Shown: positions 1 through 15,000 of the stretch, piece after piece | Layout: each line of letters begins with the position of its first letter | Numbering within the stretch: position 1 is the stretch's first letter | NCBI GenBank assembly: GCA_963662155.1 | Contig: OY759262.1 | Span: 51,263,285 to 51,327,284 of the forward strand | Reading direction: 5' to 3' | DNA length: 64,000 bases | Source of the DNA: Lamellibrachia columna | Lineage: Eukaryota; Annelida; Polychaeta; Sabellida; Siboglinidae | Notes under the pieces: model-generated | Database searches by the model: none | What the model saw: only the letters and a program-made list of their open reading frames with translations | Told to the model about the DNA's origin: nothing | Translations under genes and position numbers: made by a program

Positions 1-3000
1 ATGCATTAGGAGCAAGGGTGTGGTTGGAAGTAGGAGCAACAGAGGACAGTATGATGGACGCAATGTATCAGGAGTCAGGATGAGGCAGAAGGTAGGGGAG
101 ACAGAGGACTGTATGAAGGATGCAATATATCAGGAGTCAGGATGTGGCTGGAGGTAGGAGAAACAGAGGACATTATGGTGTACGCAATGTATAAGGAGCA
201 AGAGTGTGGCTGGAGGTAGGAAAGACAGAGGACTGTACGATGGACGCAATGTATAAAGAGCCAGGAAGTGGTTGGAGGTAGGAGAGACAGGGGACTGTAT
301 GGTGGACGTGATGTATAAGGAGCCAGGATGTGGTTGGAGGTAGGAGAGATAGAGGACTGTATGATGGGCGCAATGTGTCAGGAGCCAGGATAAGGCTGGA
401 GGTAGGAAAGACAGAGGGCTGTATGACGGATGCAGTGTGTAAGGAGCAGGGATGTAGCTGGAGGAAGGGGAGACAGAGGACAGTATGATGGACGCAATGT
501 ATCATGAGCCAGGATGTGGCTGGAGGTAAGGGAGACAGGGGACTGTATGATGGACGCAATGTTTCAGGCGCCAGGATGTGGCTGGAGGTAGGAGCAACTG
601 AGGACAGTATAGTGGATGCAATATATCAGGAGCAAGGGTGTGGCTTGAGGTAATAAAGACAGAGGACTGTATGCTGGACACAATGTATAAGGAGTCGGGA
701 TGTGTTTGGAGGTAAGAGAGATAGGGGACTGTATGGTGGACGCAACGTATAAGGAGCAAGGGTGTGGTTGGAGTTAGGAAAGACACAGGACTGTATAATG
801 GACGCAATGTGTAAAGAGCCCGGATATGGCTGGAGGTAGGGGAGACAGAGGACTGTATGGTGGACCCAATGTATCAGGAGTCAGGATGTGGTTGGAGGTA
901 GGAGCAACAGAGGACAGTATGGTGGAGGTAATGTGTCAGGAGCCAGGATGTTGCTGGAGGTAGGAGATACAGGGGACTGTATGATGGACGCGATGTATAA
1001 GGAGCCAGGATGTTGCTGGAGGTAGGAACAACATAGGATAGTATGGTGGAGGCAATGTGTAAAGAGTCAGGATGTGGCTGGAGGTAGGGAAGACAGAGGA
1101 CTGTATGATGGACGCAATGTATCAAGATTTAGCATGTGGTGGAGGTAGGAGCAACTCAGGACAGTAGGTGGACGCAATGTATAAGGAGCAAGGGAGTGGC
1201 TGGAGGTAGGAAAGACAGAGGATTGTATGACGGACGCAATGTGTTAGGAGCCAGGATGTGGCTGGAGGTAGGAACAACAGAGGATAGTATGGTGGAGGCA
1301 ATGTGTAAGGAGTAAGGGTATGGCTTGAGGTAGGAAAGACAGAGGATTGTATGCTGGACGCAATGTATCAGGAGTCGGGATGTGTTGGGAGGTAGGAGAG
1401 ATAGGGGACTGTATGGTGGACGCAATGTATAAGGAGCAAGAGTGTGGCTGGAAGTAGGAAAGACAGAGGACTGTACGAAGGACGCAATGTGTAAAGAGCC
1501 AGGAAGTGGTTGGAGGTAGGAGAGACAGGGGACTGTATGGTGGACGTGATGAATAAGGAGCCAGGATGTGGTTGGAGGTAGGAGAGATAGAGGACTGTAT
1601 GATGGACGCAATGTTTCAGGCGCCAGGATGTGGCTGGAGGTAGGAGCATCTGAGGACAGTATGGTGGATGCAATGTATCAGGAGCAAGGGTGTGGCTTGA
1701 GGTAATAAAGACAGAGGACTGTATGCTGGACACAATGTATAAGGATTCGGGATGTGTTTGGAGGTAAGAGAGATAGGGGGCTGTATGATGGACGCAATGT
1801 ATCAGGAGTCAGGATGTGGTTGGAGGTAGGAGATACAGAAGACAGTATGGTGGACGCAATGTATAAGATGCAAGGGTGTGGTTGGAAGTAGGAAAGACAG
1901 AGGACTGTTTGATGGACGCAATGTATCGGGAGCCAGGATGGGGCTGGCAGTAGGAGCAACAGAGGACAGTATGATGGACCCAATGTATCAGGAGTCAGGA
2001 TGAGGCAGAAGGTAGGGGAGACAGAGGACTGTATGATGGGTGCAATGTATCAGGAGTCAGGATGTGGCTGGAGGTAGGAGAAACAGAGGACATTATGGTG
2101 GACGCAATGTATAAGGAGCAAGAGTGTGGCTGGAGGTAGGAAAGACAGAGGACTGTATGATGGACGCAATGTGTAAAGAGCCAGGATGTGGTTGGAGGTA
2201 GGAGAGACAGGGGACTGTATGGTGGACGTGATGTATAAGGAGCCAGGATGTGGTTGGAGGTAGGAGAGATAGAGGACTGTATGATGGACGCAATGTGTCA
2301 GTAGCCAGGATATGGCTGGAGGTAGGAAAGACAGAGGGCTGTATGGCGGAGGCAGTGTGTAAGGAGCAGGGATGTGGCTGGATGAAGGGAGGCAGAGAAC
2401 AGTATGGTGGACGCAATGTATCAGGAGCCAGGATGTGGCTGGAGGTAAGGGAGACAGGGGACTGTATGATGGACGCAATGTTTCAGGCGCCAGGATGTGG
2501 CTGGAGGTAGGAACAACTGAGGACAGTATGGTGGACGCATTGTATCAGGAGCCAGGATGTGATTGGAGGTAGGAGAGACAGAGGGCTGTATGATGGACGC
2601 AATGTGTAAATAGCCTTGATGTGGCTGGAGGTTGGGGAGACAGAGGACTGTATGATGGACGCAATGTATCAGGAATCATAATGTGGCTGGAGGAAGGAGA
2701 AACAGAGGACAGTATGTTGGACGCAATATATCAGGAGCCAGGATGAGGTTGGAGGAAAGAGAGACAGGGGACTGTATGATGGACGCAATGTGTCAGGATC
2801 CAGGATGTGGCTGGAGGTAGGAACAACAGAGGATAGTATGGTGGAGGAAATGTGTAAGGAGTAAGGGTTTGGCTGGAGGTAGGAAAGACAGAGGACTGTA
2901 TGATGGACGCAATGTATCAGGAGTCATAATGTGGCTGGAGGTAGGAGAAGCAGAGGACAGTATGTTGGACGCAATATATCAGGAGCCAGGATGTGGTTGG

Positions 3001-6000
3001 AGGTAGGAGAGACAGGGGACTGTATGATGGACGCAATATGTCAGGATCCAGGATGTGGCTGGAGGTAGGAACAACAGAGGATAGTATGGTGGAGGCAATG
3101 TGTAAGGAGTAAGGGTGTGGCTGGAGGTAGGAAAGACAGAGGACTGTATGATGGATGCAATGTGTAAAGATCCAGGATGCGGCTGGAGGTAGGGGAGACA
3201 GAGGACAATGTGGTGGACCCAGTGTTTCAGGAGCCAGGATGTGGTTGGAGGTAGGAAAGACAGGGGACTGTATAGTGGATGCAAAGTATAAGGAGCAAGG
3301 GTGTGGCTGGAGGTAGGACAGACAGAGGATTGAATGAAGGACGCAATGTGTAAAAAGCCAGGATGTGGCTGGAGGTAGGGGAGACAGAGGACAGTATGGT
3401 GGACGCAGTGTGTCAGGAGCCAGGATGTGATTGGCGGTAGGAGAAACAGGGGACTGTATGATGGACGCAATGTATAAGGAGCAAGGGTGTGGCTGGAGGT
3501 GGACGTAATGTATCAGGCACCAGGATGTTGCTGGAGGTAGGATATACAGGGGACTGTATGATGGACGCGATGTATAAGGAGCCAGGATGTTGCTGGAGGT
3601 AGGAACAACATAGGATAGTATGGTGGAGGCAATGTGTAAAGAGTCAGGATGTGGCTGGAGGTAGGGAAGACAGAGGACTGTATGATGGACGCAATGTATC
3701 AAGATTTAGCATGTGGTGGAGGTAGGAGCAACTCAGGACAGTAGTTGGACGCAATGTATAAGGAGCAAGGGAGTGGCTGGAGGTAGGAAAGACAGAGGAT
3801 TGTATGACGGACGCAATGTGTTAGGAGCCAGGATGTGGCTGGAGGTAGGAACAACAGAGGATAGTATGGTGGAGGCAATGTGTAAGGAGTAAGGGTGTGG
3901 CTTGAGGTAGGAAAGACAGAGGACTGTATGCTGGACGCAATGTATCAGGAGTCGGGATGTGTTGGGAGGTAGGAGAGATAGGGGACTGTATGGTGGACGC
4001 AATGTATAAGGAGCAAGAGTGTGGCTGGAAGTAGGAAAGACAGAGGACTGTACGAAGGACGCAATGTGTAAAGAGCCAGGAAGTGGTTGGAGGTAGGAGA
4101 GACAGGGGACTGTATGGTGGACGTGATGTATAAGGAGCCAGGATGTGGTTGGAGGTAGGAGAGATAGAGGACTGTATGATGGACGCAATGTTTCAGGCGC
4201 CAGGATGTGGCTGGAGGTAGGAGCATCTGTGTAAATGTGTAAAAAGCCAGGATGTGGCTGGAGGTAGGGGAGACAGAGGACAGTATGGTGGACGCAGTGT
4301 GTCAGGAGCCAGGATGTGATTGGCGGTAGGAGAAACAGGGGACTGTATGATGGACGCAATGTATAAGGAGCAAGGATGTGGCTGGAGTTGGACGTAATGT
4401 ATCAGGCACCAGGATGTGGTTGGAGGAAGAAGCAACTGAGGACAGTATGGTGGACGCAATGTATATGGAGCAAGGGTGTGGCTGGAGGTAGGAACAACTG
4501 AGGACAGTATGGTGGACGCATTGTATCAGGAGCCAGGATGTGGTTGGAGGTAGGAGAGACAGAGGACTGTATGATGAACGCAATGTGTAAAGAGCCAGGA
4601 TGTGGCTGGAGGTAGGGGAGACAGAGGACAGTATGGTGGACGCAGTGTGTCAGGAGCCAGGATGTGATTGGCGGTAGGAGAAACAGGGGAATGTATGGTG
4701 GACGCAATGTATAAGGAGCAAGGGTGTGGCTGGAGGTGGACGTAATGTATCAGGCACCAGGATGTGGTTGGAGGAAGAAGCAACTGAGGACAGTGTGGTG
4801 GACGCAATGTATAACGAACAAAGGTGTGGCTGGAGGTAGAAAAGACAGAGGACTGTATGATGAACGCAATGTATAAAGAGCCAGTATGTGGCTGGAGGTT
4901 GGGGAGACAGAGGACTGTATGATGGACGCAATGCGTAAAGAGCCAGGATTTGGCTAGAGGTAGGGGAGACAGAGGAATGTATGACGGACGCAATGTATCA
5001 GGAGTCAGGATGTGGCTGGAGGTAGGAGATACAGAGGAGAGTATGGTGGACGCAATGTATCAAGAGTCAGGATGAGGCAGAAGGTAGGGGAGACAGAGGA
5101 CTGTATGAAGGATGCAATGTATCAGGAGTCAGGATGTGGCTGGAGGTAGGGGAGGAGGACTGTATGATGGACGCAATGTGTCAGGAGCCAGGATGTGGCT
5201 GGAGGTAAGGGAGACAGGGGACTGTATGATGGACGCAATGTTTCAGGCGCCAGGATGTGGCTGGAGGTAGGAGCATCTGAGGACAGTATGGTGGATGCAA
5301 TGTATCAGGAGCAAGGGTGTGGCTTGAGGTAATAAAGACAGAGGACTGTATGCTGGACACAATGTATAAGGAGTCGGGATGTGTTTGGAGGTAAGAGAGA
5401 TGGGGGCTGTATGATGGACGCAATGTATCAGGAGTCAGGATGTGGTTGGAGGTAGGAGATACAGAAGACAGTATGGTGGACGCAATGTATAAGGAGCAAG
5501 GGTGTGGTTGGAAGTAGGAAAGACAGAGGACTGTTTGATGGATGCAATATATCAGGAGTCAGGATGTGGCTGGAGGTAGGAGAAACAGAGGACATAATGG
5601 TGGACGCAATGTATAAGGAGCAAGTGTGTGGCTGGAGGTAGGAAAGACAGAGGACTGTATGATGGACGCAATGTGTAAAGAGCCAGGATGTGGTTGGAGG
5701 TAGGAGAGACAGGGGACTGTATGGTGGACGTGATGTATAAGGAGCCAGGATGTGGTTGGAGGTAGGAGAGATAGAGGACTGTATGATGGACGCAATGTGT
5801 TAGTAGACAGGATATGGCTGGAGGTAGGAAAGACAGAGGGCTGTATGGCGTAGGCAGTGTGTAAGGAGCAGGGATGTGGCTGGATGAAGGGAGGCAGAGG
5901 ACAGTATGGTGGATGCAATGTATCAGGAGCCAGGATGTGGCTGGAGGTAAGGGAGACAGGGGACTGTATGATGGACGCAATGTTTCAGGCGCCAGGATGT

Positions 6001-9000
6001 GGCTGGAGGTAGGAGCAACTGAGGACAGTATGGTGGATGCAATATATCAGGAGCAAGGGTGTGGCTTGAGGTAATAAAGACAGAGGACTGTATGCTGGAC
6101 ACAATGTATAAGGAGTCGGGATGTGTTTGGAGGTAAGAGAGATAGGGGACTGTATGGTGGACGCAACGAATAAGGAGAAAGGGTGTGGTTGGAGTTAGAA
6201 AAGACACAGGACTGTATGATGGACGCAATGTGTAAAGAGCCCGGATGTGGCTGGAGGTAGGGGAGAGAGAGGACTGTATGATGGACGCAATGTATCAGGA
6301 GTCAGGATGTGGTTGGAGGTAGGAGATACAGAAGACAGTATGGTGGACCCAATGTATAAGGAGCAACGGTGTATCTGGAGGTAGGAAAGACAGAGGACTG
6401 TTTGATGGACGCAATGTATCGGGAGCCAGGATGGTGCTGGGTGCAGGAGCAACAGAGGACAGTATGGTGGAGGTAATGTGTCAGGAGCCAGGATGTTGCT
6501 GGAGGTAGGAGATACAGGGGACTGTATGATGGACGCGATGTATAAGGAGTAAGGGTGTGGCTTGAGGTAGGAAAGACAGAGGACTGTATGCTGGACGCAA
6601 TGTATCAGGAGTCGGGATGTGTTGGGAGGTAGGAGAGATTGGGGAATGTATGGTGGACGTGATGTATAAGGAGCCAGGATGTGGTTGGAGGTAGGAAAGA
6701 CAGAGGACTGTATGATGGACGCAATGTTTCAGGCGCCAGGATGTGGCTGGAGGTAGGAGCAACTGAGGAGAGTATGGTGGATGCAATGTATATGGAGCAA
6801 GGGTGTGGCTGGAGGTAGGAAAGACAGAGGATTGTATGACGGACGCAATGTGTCTGTAGCCAGGATGTGGCTGGAGGTAGGAACAACTGAGGACAGTATG
6901 GTGGACGCATTGTATCAGGAGCCAGGATGTTGTTGGAGTTAGGAGAGACAGAGGGCTGTATGATGGACGCAATGTGTAAATAGCCTTGATGTGGCTGGAG
7001 GTTGGGGAGACAGAGGACTGTATGATGGACGCAATGTATCAGGATTCATAATGTGGTTGGAGGAAGGAGAAACAGAGGACAATATGTTGGACGCAATATA
7101 TCAGGAGCCAGGATATGGTTGGAGGTAAGAGAGACAAGGGACTGTATGATGGACGCAATGTGTCAGGATCCAGGATGTGGCTGGAGGTAGGAACAACAGA
7201 GGATAGTATGGTGGAGGAAATGTGTAAGGAGTAAGGGTTTGGCTGGAGGTAGGAAAGACAGAGGACTGTATGATGGACTCAATGTATCAGGAGTCATAAT
7301 GTGGCTGGAGGTAGGAGAAACAGAGGACAGTATGTTGGACGCAATATATCAGGAGCCAGGATGTGGTTGGAGGTAGGAGAGACAGGGGACTGTATGATGG
7401 ACGCAATGTGTCAGGATCCAGGATGTGGCTGGAGGTAGGAACAACAGAGGATATTATGGTGGAGGCAATGTGTAAGGAGTAAGGGTGTGGCTGGAGGTAG
7501 GAAAGACAGAGGACTGTATGATGGATGCAATGTGTAAAGATCCAGGATGCTGCTGGAGGTAGGGGAGACAGAGGACAATGTGGTGGACCCAGTGTTTCAG
7601 GAGCCAGGATGTGGTTGGAGATAGGAAAGACAGGGGACTGTATGGTGGATGCAAAGTATAAGGAGCAAGGGTGTGGCTGGAGGTAGGACAGACAGAGGAC
7701 TGAATGAAGGACGCAATGTGTAAAAAGCCAGGATGTGGTTGGAGGTAGGGGAGACAGAGGACAGTATGGTGGACGCAGTGTGTCAGGAGCCAGGATGTGA
7801 TTGGCGGTAGGAGAAACAGGGGACTGTATGATGGACGCAATGTATAAGGAGCAAGGGTGTGGCTGGAGGTGGACGTAATGTATCAGGCACCAGGATGTGG
7901 TTGGAGGAAGAAGCAACTGATGACAGTATGGTGGACGCAATGTATAAGGAACAAAGGTGTGGCTGGAGGTAGAAAAGACAGAGGACTGTATGATGAACGC
8001 AATGTATCAGGAGTCAGGATGTGGCTGGAGGTAGGAGATACAGAGGACAGTATGGTGGACGCAATGTATAAGGAGCAAGGGTGTGGCTGGAGGAAGGAAA
8101 GACAGAGGGCTGTATGATGGACGCAATGTGTAAAGAGCCTGGATGTGGCTGGAGGTTGGGGAGACAGAGGACTGTATGATGGACGCAATGTATCAGGAGT
8201 CATAATGTGGCTGGATGTAGGAGAAACAGAGTACAGTATGTTGGACGCAATATATCAGGAGCCAGGATGAGGCAGAAGGTAGGGGAGACAGAGGACTGTA
8301 TGAAGGATGCAAAGTATCAGGAGTCAGGATGTGGCTGGAGGTAGGAGAAACAGAGGACATTATGGTGGACGCAATGTATAAGGAGCAAGAGTGAGGCTGG
8401 AGGTAGGAAAGACAGAGGACTGTACGATGGACGCAATGTGTAAAGAGCCAGGAAGTGGTTGGAGTTAGGAGAGACAGGGGACTGTATGATGGACGCAATG
8501 TGTCAGGATCCAGGATGTGGCTGGAGGTAGGAACAACAGAGGATAGTATGTTGGAGGCAATGTGTATGGAATAAGGGTGTGGCTGGAGGTAGGAAATACA
8601 GAGGACTGTATGATGGACGCAATGTATCAGGAGTCATAATGTGGCTGGAGGTAGGAGAAACAGAGGACAGTATGTTGGACGCAATATATCAGGAGCCAGG
8701 ATGTGGTTGGAGGTAGGAGAGACAGGGGACTGTATGATGGACGCAATGTGTCAGGATCCAGGATGTGGCTGGAGGTAGGAACAACAGAGGATAGTATGGT
8801 GGAGGCAATGTGTAAGGAGGAAGGGTGTGGCTGGAGGTAGGAAAGACAGAGGACTGTATGATGGATGCAATGTGTAAAGATCCAGGATGCGGCTGGAGGT
8901 AGGGGAGACAGAGGACAATGTGGTGGACCCAGTGTTTCAGGAGCCAGGATGTGGTTGGAGGTAGGAAAGACAGGGGACTGTATGGTGGATGCAAAGTATA

Positions 9001-12000
9001 AGGAGCAAGGGTGTGGCTGGAGGTAGGACAGACAGAGGACTGAATGAAGGACGAAATGTGTAAAAAGCCAGGATGTGGCTGGAGGTAGGGGAGACAGAGG
9101 ACAGTATGGTGGACGCAGTGTGTCAGGAGCCAGGATGTGATTGGCGGTAGGAGAAACAGAGGACATTATGGTGGACGCAATGTATAAGGAGCAAGTGTGT
9201 GGCTGGAGGTAGGAAAGACAGAGGACTGTATGATGGACGCAATGTGTAAAGAGCCAGGATGTGGTTGGAGGTAGGAGAGACAGGGGACTGTATGGTGGAC
9301 GTGATGTATAAGGAGCCAGGATGTGGTTGGAGGTAGGAGAGATAGAGGACTGTATGATGGACGCAATGTGTCAGTAGCCAGGATATGGCTGGAGGTAGGA
9401 AAGACAGAGGGCTGTATGGCGGAGGCAGTGTGTAAGGAGCAGGGATGTGGATGGATGAAGGGAGGCAGAGGACAGTATGGTGGACGCAATGTATCAGGAG
9501 CCAGGATGTGGCTGGAGGTAAGGGAGACAGGGGACTGTATGATGGACGCAATGTTTCAGGCGCCAGGATGTGGCTGGAGGTAGGAGCAACTGAGGACAGT
9601 ATGGTGGATGCAATGTATATGGAGCAAGGGTGTGGCTGGAGGTAGGAAAGACAGAGGATTGTATGACGGACGCAATGTGTCAGGAGCCAGTATGTGGCTG
9701 GAGGTAGGAACAACTGAGGACAGTATGGTGGACGCATTGTATCAGGAGCCAGGATGTGGTTGGAGGTAGGAGAGACAGATGGCTGTATGATGGACGCAAT
9801 GTGTAAATAGCCTTGATGTGGCTGGAGGTTGGGGAGACAGAGGACTGTATGATGGACGCAATGTATCAGTATTCATAATGTGGCTGGAAGAAGGAGAAAC
9901 AGAGGACAATATGTTGGACGCAATATATCAGGAGCCAGGATGTGGTTGGATGTAAGAGAGACAGGGGACTGTATGATGGACGCAATGTGTCAGGATCCAG
10001 GATGTGGCTGGAGGTAGGAACAACATAGGATAGTATGGTGGAGGCAATGTGTAAGGAGTAAGGGTGTGGCTGGAGGTAGGAAAGACAGAGGACTGTATGA
10101 TGGATGCAATGTGTAAAGATCCAGGATGCTGCTGGAGGTAGGGGAGACAGAGGACAATGTGGTGGACCCAGTGTTTCAGGAGCCAGGATGTGGTTGGAGG
10201 TAGGAAAGACAGGGGACTGTATGGTGGATGCAAAGTATAAGGAGCAAGGGTGTGGCTGGAGGTAGGACAGACAGAGGACTGAATGAAGGCCGCAATGTGT
10301 AAAAAGCCAGGATGTGGCTGGAGGTAGGGGAGACAGAGGACAGTATGGTGGACGCAGTGTGTCATGAGCCAGGATGTGATTGGCGGTAGGAGAAACAGGG
10401 GACTGTATGATGGACGCAATGTATAAGGAGCAAGGGTGTGGCTGGAGGTGGACGTAATGTATCAGGCACCAGGATGTGGTTGGAGGAAGAAGCAACTGAG
10501 GACAGTATGGTGGACGCAATGTATAAGGAACAAAGGTGTGGCTGGAGGTAGAAAAGACAAAGGACTGTATGATGAACGCATTGTATCAGGAGTCAGGATG
10601 TGGCTGGAGGTAGGAGATACAGAGGACAGTATGGTGGACGCAATGTATAAGGAGCAAGGGTGTGGCTGGAGGAAGGAAAGACAGAGGGCTGTATGATGGA
10701 CGCAATGTGTAAAGAGCCTGGATGTGGCTGGAGGTTGGGGAGACAGAGGACTGTATGATGGACGCAATGTATCAGGAGTCATAATGTGGCTGGAGGTAGG
10801 AGAAACAGAGTACAGTATGTTGGACGCAATATATCAGGAGCCAGGATGAGGCAGAAGGTAGAGGAGACAGAGGACTGTATGAAGGATGCAATGTATCAGG
10901 AGTCAGGATGTGGCTGGAGGTAGGAGAAACAGAGGACATTATGGTGGACGCAATGTATAAGGAGCAAGAGTGTGGCTGGAGGTAGGAAAGACAGAGGACT
11001 GTACGATGGACGCAATGTGTAAAGAGCCAGGAAGTGGTTGGAGTTAGGAGAGACAGGGGACTGTATGATGGACGCAATGTGTCAGGATCCAGGATGTGGC
11101 TGGAGGTAGGAACAACAGAGGATAGTATGTTGGAGGCAATGTGTATGGAATAAGGGTGTGGCTGGAGGTAGGAAATACAGAGGAATGTATGATGGACGCA
11201 ATGTATCAGGAGTCATAATGTGGCTGGAGGTAGGAGAAACAGAGGACAGTATGTTGGACGCAATATATCAGGAGCCAGGATGTGGTTGGAGGTAGGAGAG
11301 ACAGGGGACTGTATGATGGACGCAATGCGTCAGGATCCAGGATGTAGCTGGAGGTAGGAACAACAGAGGATAGGATGGTGGAGGCAATGTGTAAGGAGTA
11401 AGGGTGTGGCTGGAGGTAGGAAAGACAGAGGACTGTATGATGGATGCAATGTGTAAAGATCCAGGATGCGGCTGGAGGTAGGGGAGACAGAGGACAATGT
11501 GGTGGTCCCAGTGTTTCAGGAGCCAGGATGTGGTTGGAGGTAGGAAAGACAGGGGACTGTATGGTGGATGCAAAGTATAAGGAGCAAGGGTGTGGCTGGA
11601 GGTAGGACAGACAGAGGACTGAATGAAGGACGCAATGTGTAAAAAGCCAGGATGTGGCTGGAGGTAGGGGAGACAGAGGACAGTATGGTGGACGCAGTGT
11701 GTCAGGAGCCAGGATGTGATTGGCGGTAGGAGAAACAGGGGACTGTATGATGGACGCAATGTATAAGGAGCAAGGGTGTGGCTGGAAGTGGACGTAATGT
11801 ATCAGGCACCAGGATGTGGTTGGAGGAAGAAGCAACTGAGGACAGTATGGTGGACGCAATGTATAAGGAACAAAGGTGTGGCTGGAGGTAGAAAAGACAG
11901 AGGACTGTATGATGAACGCAATGTATCAGGAGTCAGGATGTGGCTGGAGGTAGGAGATACAGAGGACAGTATGGTGGACGCAATGTATAAGGAGCAAGGG

Positions 12001-15000
12001 TGTGGCTGGATGAAGGAAAGACAGAGGGCTGTATGATGGACGCAATGTGTAAAGAGCCTGGATGTGGCTGGAGGTTGGGGAGACAGAAGACTGTATGATG
12101 GACGCAATGTATCAGGAGTCATAATGTGGCTGGAGGTAGGAGAAACAGAGTACAGTATGTTGGACGCAATATATCAGGAGCCAGGATGAGGCAGAAGGTA
12201 GAGGAGACAGAGGACTGTATGAAGGATGCAATGTATCAGGAGTCAGGATGTGGCTGGAGGTAGGAGAAACAGAGGACATTATGGTGGACGCAATGTATAA
12301 GGAGCAAGAGTGTGGCTGGAGGTAGGAAAGACAGAGGACTGTACGATGGACGCAATGTGTAAAGAGCCAGGAAGTGGTTGGAGTTAGGAGAGACAGGGGA
12401 CTGTATGATGGACGCAATGTGTCAGGATCCAGGATGTGGCTGGAGGTAGGAACAACAGAGGATAGTATGTTGGAGGCAATGTGTATGGAATAAGGGTGTG
12501 GCTGGAGGTAGGAAATACAGAGGACTGTATGATGGACGCAATGTATCAGGAGTCATAATGTGGCTGGAGGTAGGAGAAACAGAGGACAGTATGTTGGACG
12601 CAATATATCAGGAGCCAGGATGTGGTTGGAGGTAGGAGAGACAGGGGACTGTATGATGGACGCAATGCGTCAGGATCCAGGATGTAGCTGGAGGTAGGAA
12701 CAACAGAGGATAGGATGGTGGAGGCAATGTGTAAGGAGTAAGGGTGTGGCTGGAGGTAGGAAAGACAGAGGACTGTATGATGGATGCAATGTGTAAAGAT
12801 CCAGGATGCGGCTGGAGGTAGGGGAGACAGAGGACAATGTGGTGGTCCCAGTGTTTCAGGAGCCAGGATGTGGTTGGAGGTAGGAAAGACAGGGGACTGT
12901 ATGGTGGATGCAAAGTATAAGGAGCAAGGGTGTGGCTGGAGGTAGGACAGACAGAGGACTGAATGAAGGACGCAATGTGTAAAAAGCCAGGATGTGGCTG
13001 GAGGTAGGGGAGACAGAGGACAGTATGGTGGACGCAGTGTGTCAGGAGCCAGGATGTGATTGGCGGTAGGAGAAACAGGGGACTGTATGATGGACGCAAT
13101 GTATAAGGAGCAAGGGTGTGGCTGGAAGTGGACGTAATGTATCAGGCACCAGGATGTGGTTGGAGGAAGAAGCAACTGAGGACAGTATGGTGGACGCAAT
13201 GTATAAGGAACAAAGGTGTGGCTGGAGGTAGAAAAGACAGAGGACTGTATGATGAACGCAATGTATCAGGAGTCAGGATGTGGCTGGAGGTAGGAGATAC
13301 AGAGGACAGTATGGTGGACGCAATGTATAAGGAGCAAGGGTGTGGCTGGATGAAGGAAAGACAGAGGGCTGTATGATGGACGCAATGTGTAAAGAGCCTG
13401 GATGTGGCTGGAGGTTGGGGAGACAGAAGACTGTATGATGGACGCAATGTATCAGGAGTCATAATGTGGCTGGAGGTAGGAGAAACAGAGTACAGTATGT
13501 TGGACGCAATATATCAGGAGCCAGGATGAGGCAGAATGTAGGGGATACAGAGGACTGTATGAAGGATGCAATGTATCAGGAGTCAGGATGTGGCTGGAGG
13601 TAGGAGAAACAGAGGACATTATGGTGGACGCAATGTATAAGGAGCAAGAGTGTGGCTGGAGGTAGGAAAGACAGAGGACTGTACGATGGACGCAATATGT
13701 AAAGAGCCAGGAAGTGGTTGGAGTTAGGAGAGACAGGGGACTGTATGATGGAGGCAATGTGTCAGGATCCAGGATGTGGCTGGAGGTAGGAACAACAGAG
13801 GATAGTATGTTGGAGGCAATGTGTATGGAATAAGGGTGTGGCTGGAGGTAGGAAATACAGAGGACTGTATGATGGACGCAATGTATCAGGAGTCATAATG
13901 TGGCTGGAGGTAGGAGAAACAGAGGACAGTATGTTGGACGCAATATATCAGGAGCCAGGATGTGGTTGGAGGTAGGAGAGACAGGGGACTGTATGATGGA
14001 CGCAATGTGTCAGGATCCAGGATGTGGCTGGAGGTAGGAACAACAGAGGATAGTATGGTGGAGGCAATGTGTAAGGAGTAAGGGTGTGGCTGGAGGTAGG
14101 AAAGACAGAGGACTGTATGATGGATGCAATGTGTAAAGATCCAGGATGCGGCTGGAGGTAGGGGAGACAGAGGACAATGTGGTGGACCCAGTGTTTCAGG
14201 AGCCAGGATGCGGTTGGAGGTAGGAAAGACAGGGGACTGTATGGTGGATGCAAAGTATAAGGAGCAAGGGTGTGGCTGGATGTAGGACAGACAGAGGACT
14301 GAATGAAGGATGCAATGTGTAAAAAGCCAGGATGTGGATGGAGGTAGGGGAGACAGAGGACAGTATGGTGGACGCAGTGTGTCAGGAGCCAGGATGTGAT
14401 TGGCGGTAGGAGAAACAGGGGACTGTATGATGGACGCAATGTATAATGAGCAAGGGTGTGGCTGGAGGTGGACGTAATGTATCAGGCACCAGGATGTGGT
14501 TGGAGGAAGAAGCAACTGAGGACAGTCTGGTGGACGCAATGTATAAGGAACAAAGGTGTGGCTGGAGGTAGAAAAGACAGAGGACTGTATGATGAACGCA
14601 ATGTATCAGGAGTCAGGATGTGGCTGGAGGTAGGAGATACAGAGGACAATATGGTGGACGCAATGTATAAGGAGCAAGGGTGTGGCTGGAGGAAGGAAAG
14701 ACAGAGGGCTGTATGATGGACGCAATGTGTAAAGAGCCTGGATGTGGCTGGAGGTTGGGGAGACAGAGGACTGTATGATGGACGCAATGTATCAGGACTC
14801 ATAATGTGGCTGGAGGTAGGAGAAACAGAGTACAGTATGTTGGACGCAATATATCAGGAGCCAGGATGAGGCAGAAGGTAGGGGAGACAGAGGACTGTAT
14901 GAAGGATGCAATGTATCAGGAGTCAGGATGTGGCTGGAGGTAGGAGAAACAGAGGACATTATGGTGGACGCAATGTATAAGGAGCAAGAGTGTGGCTGGA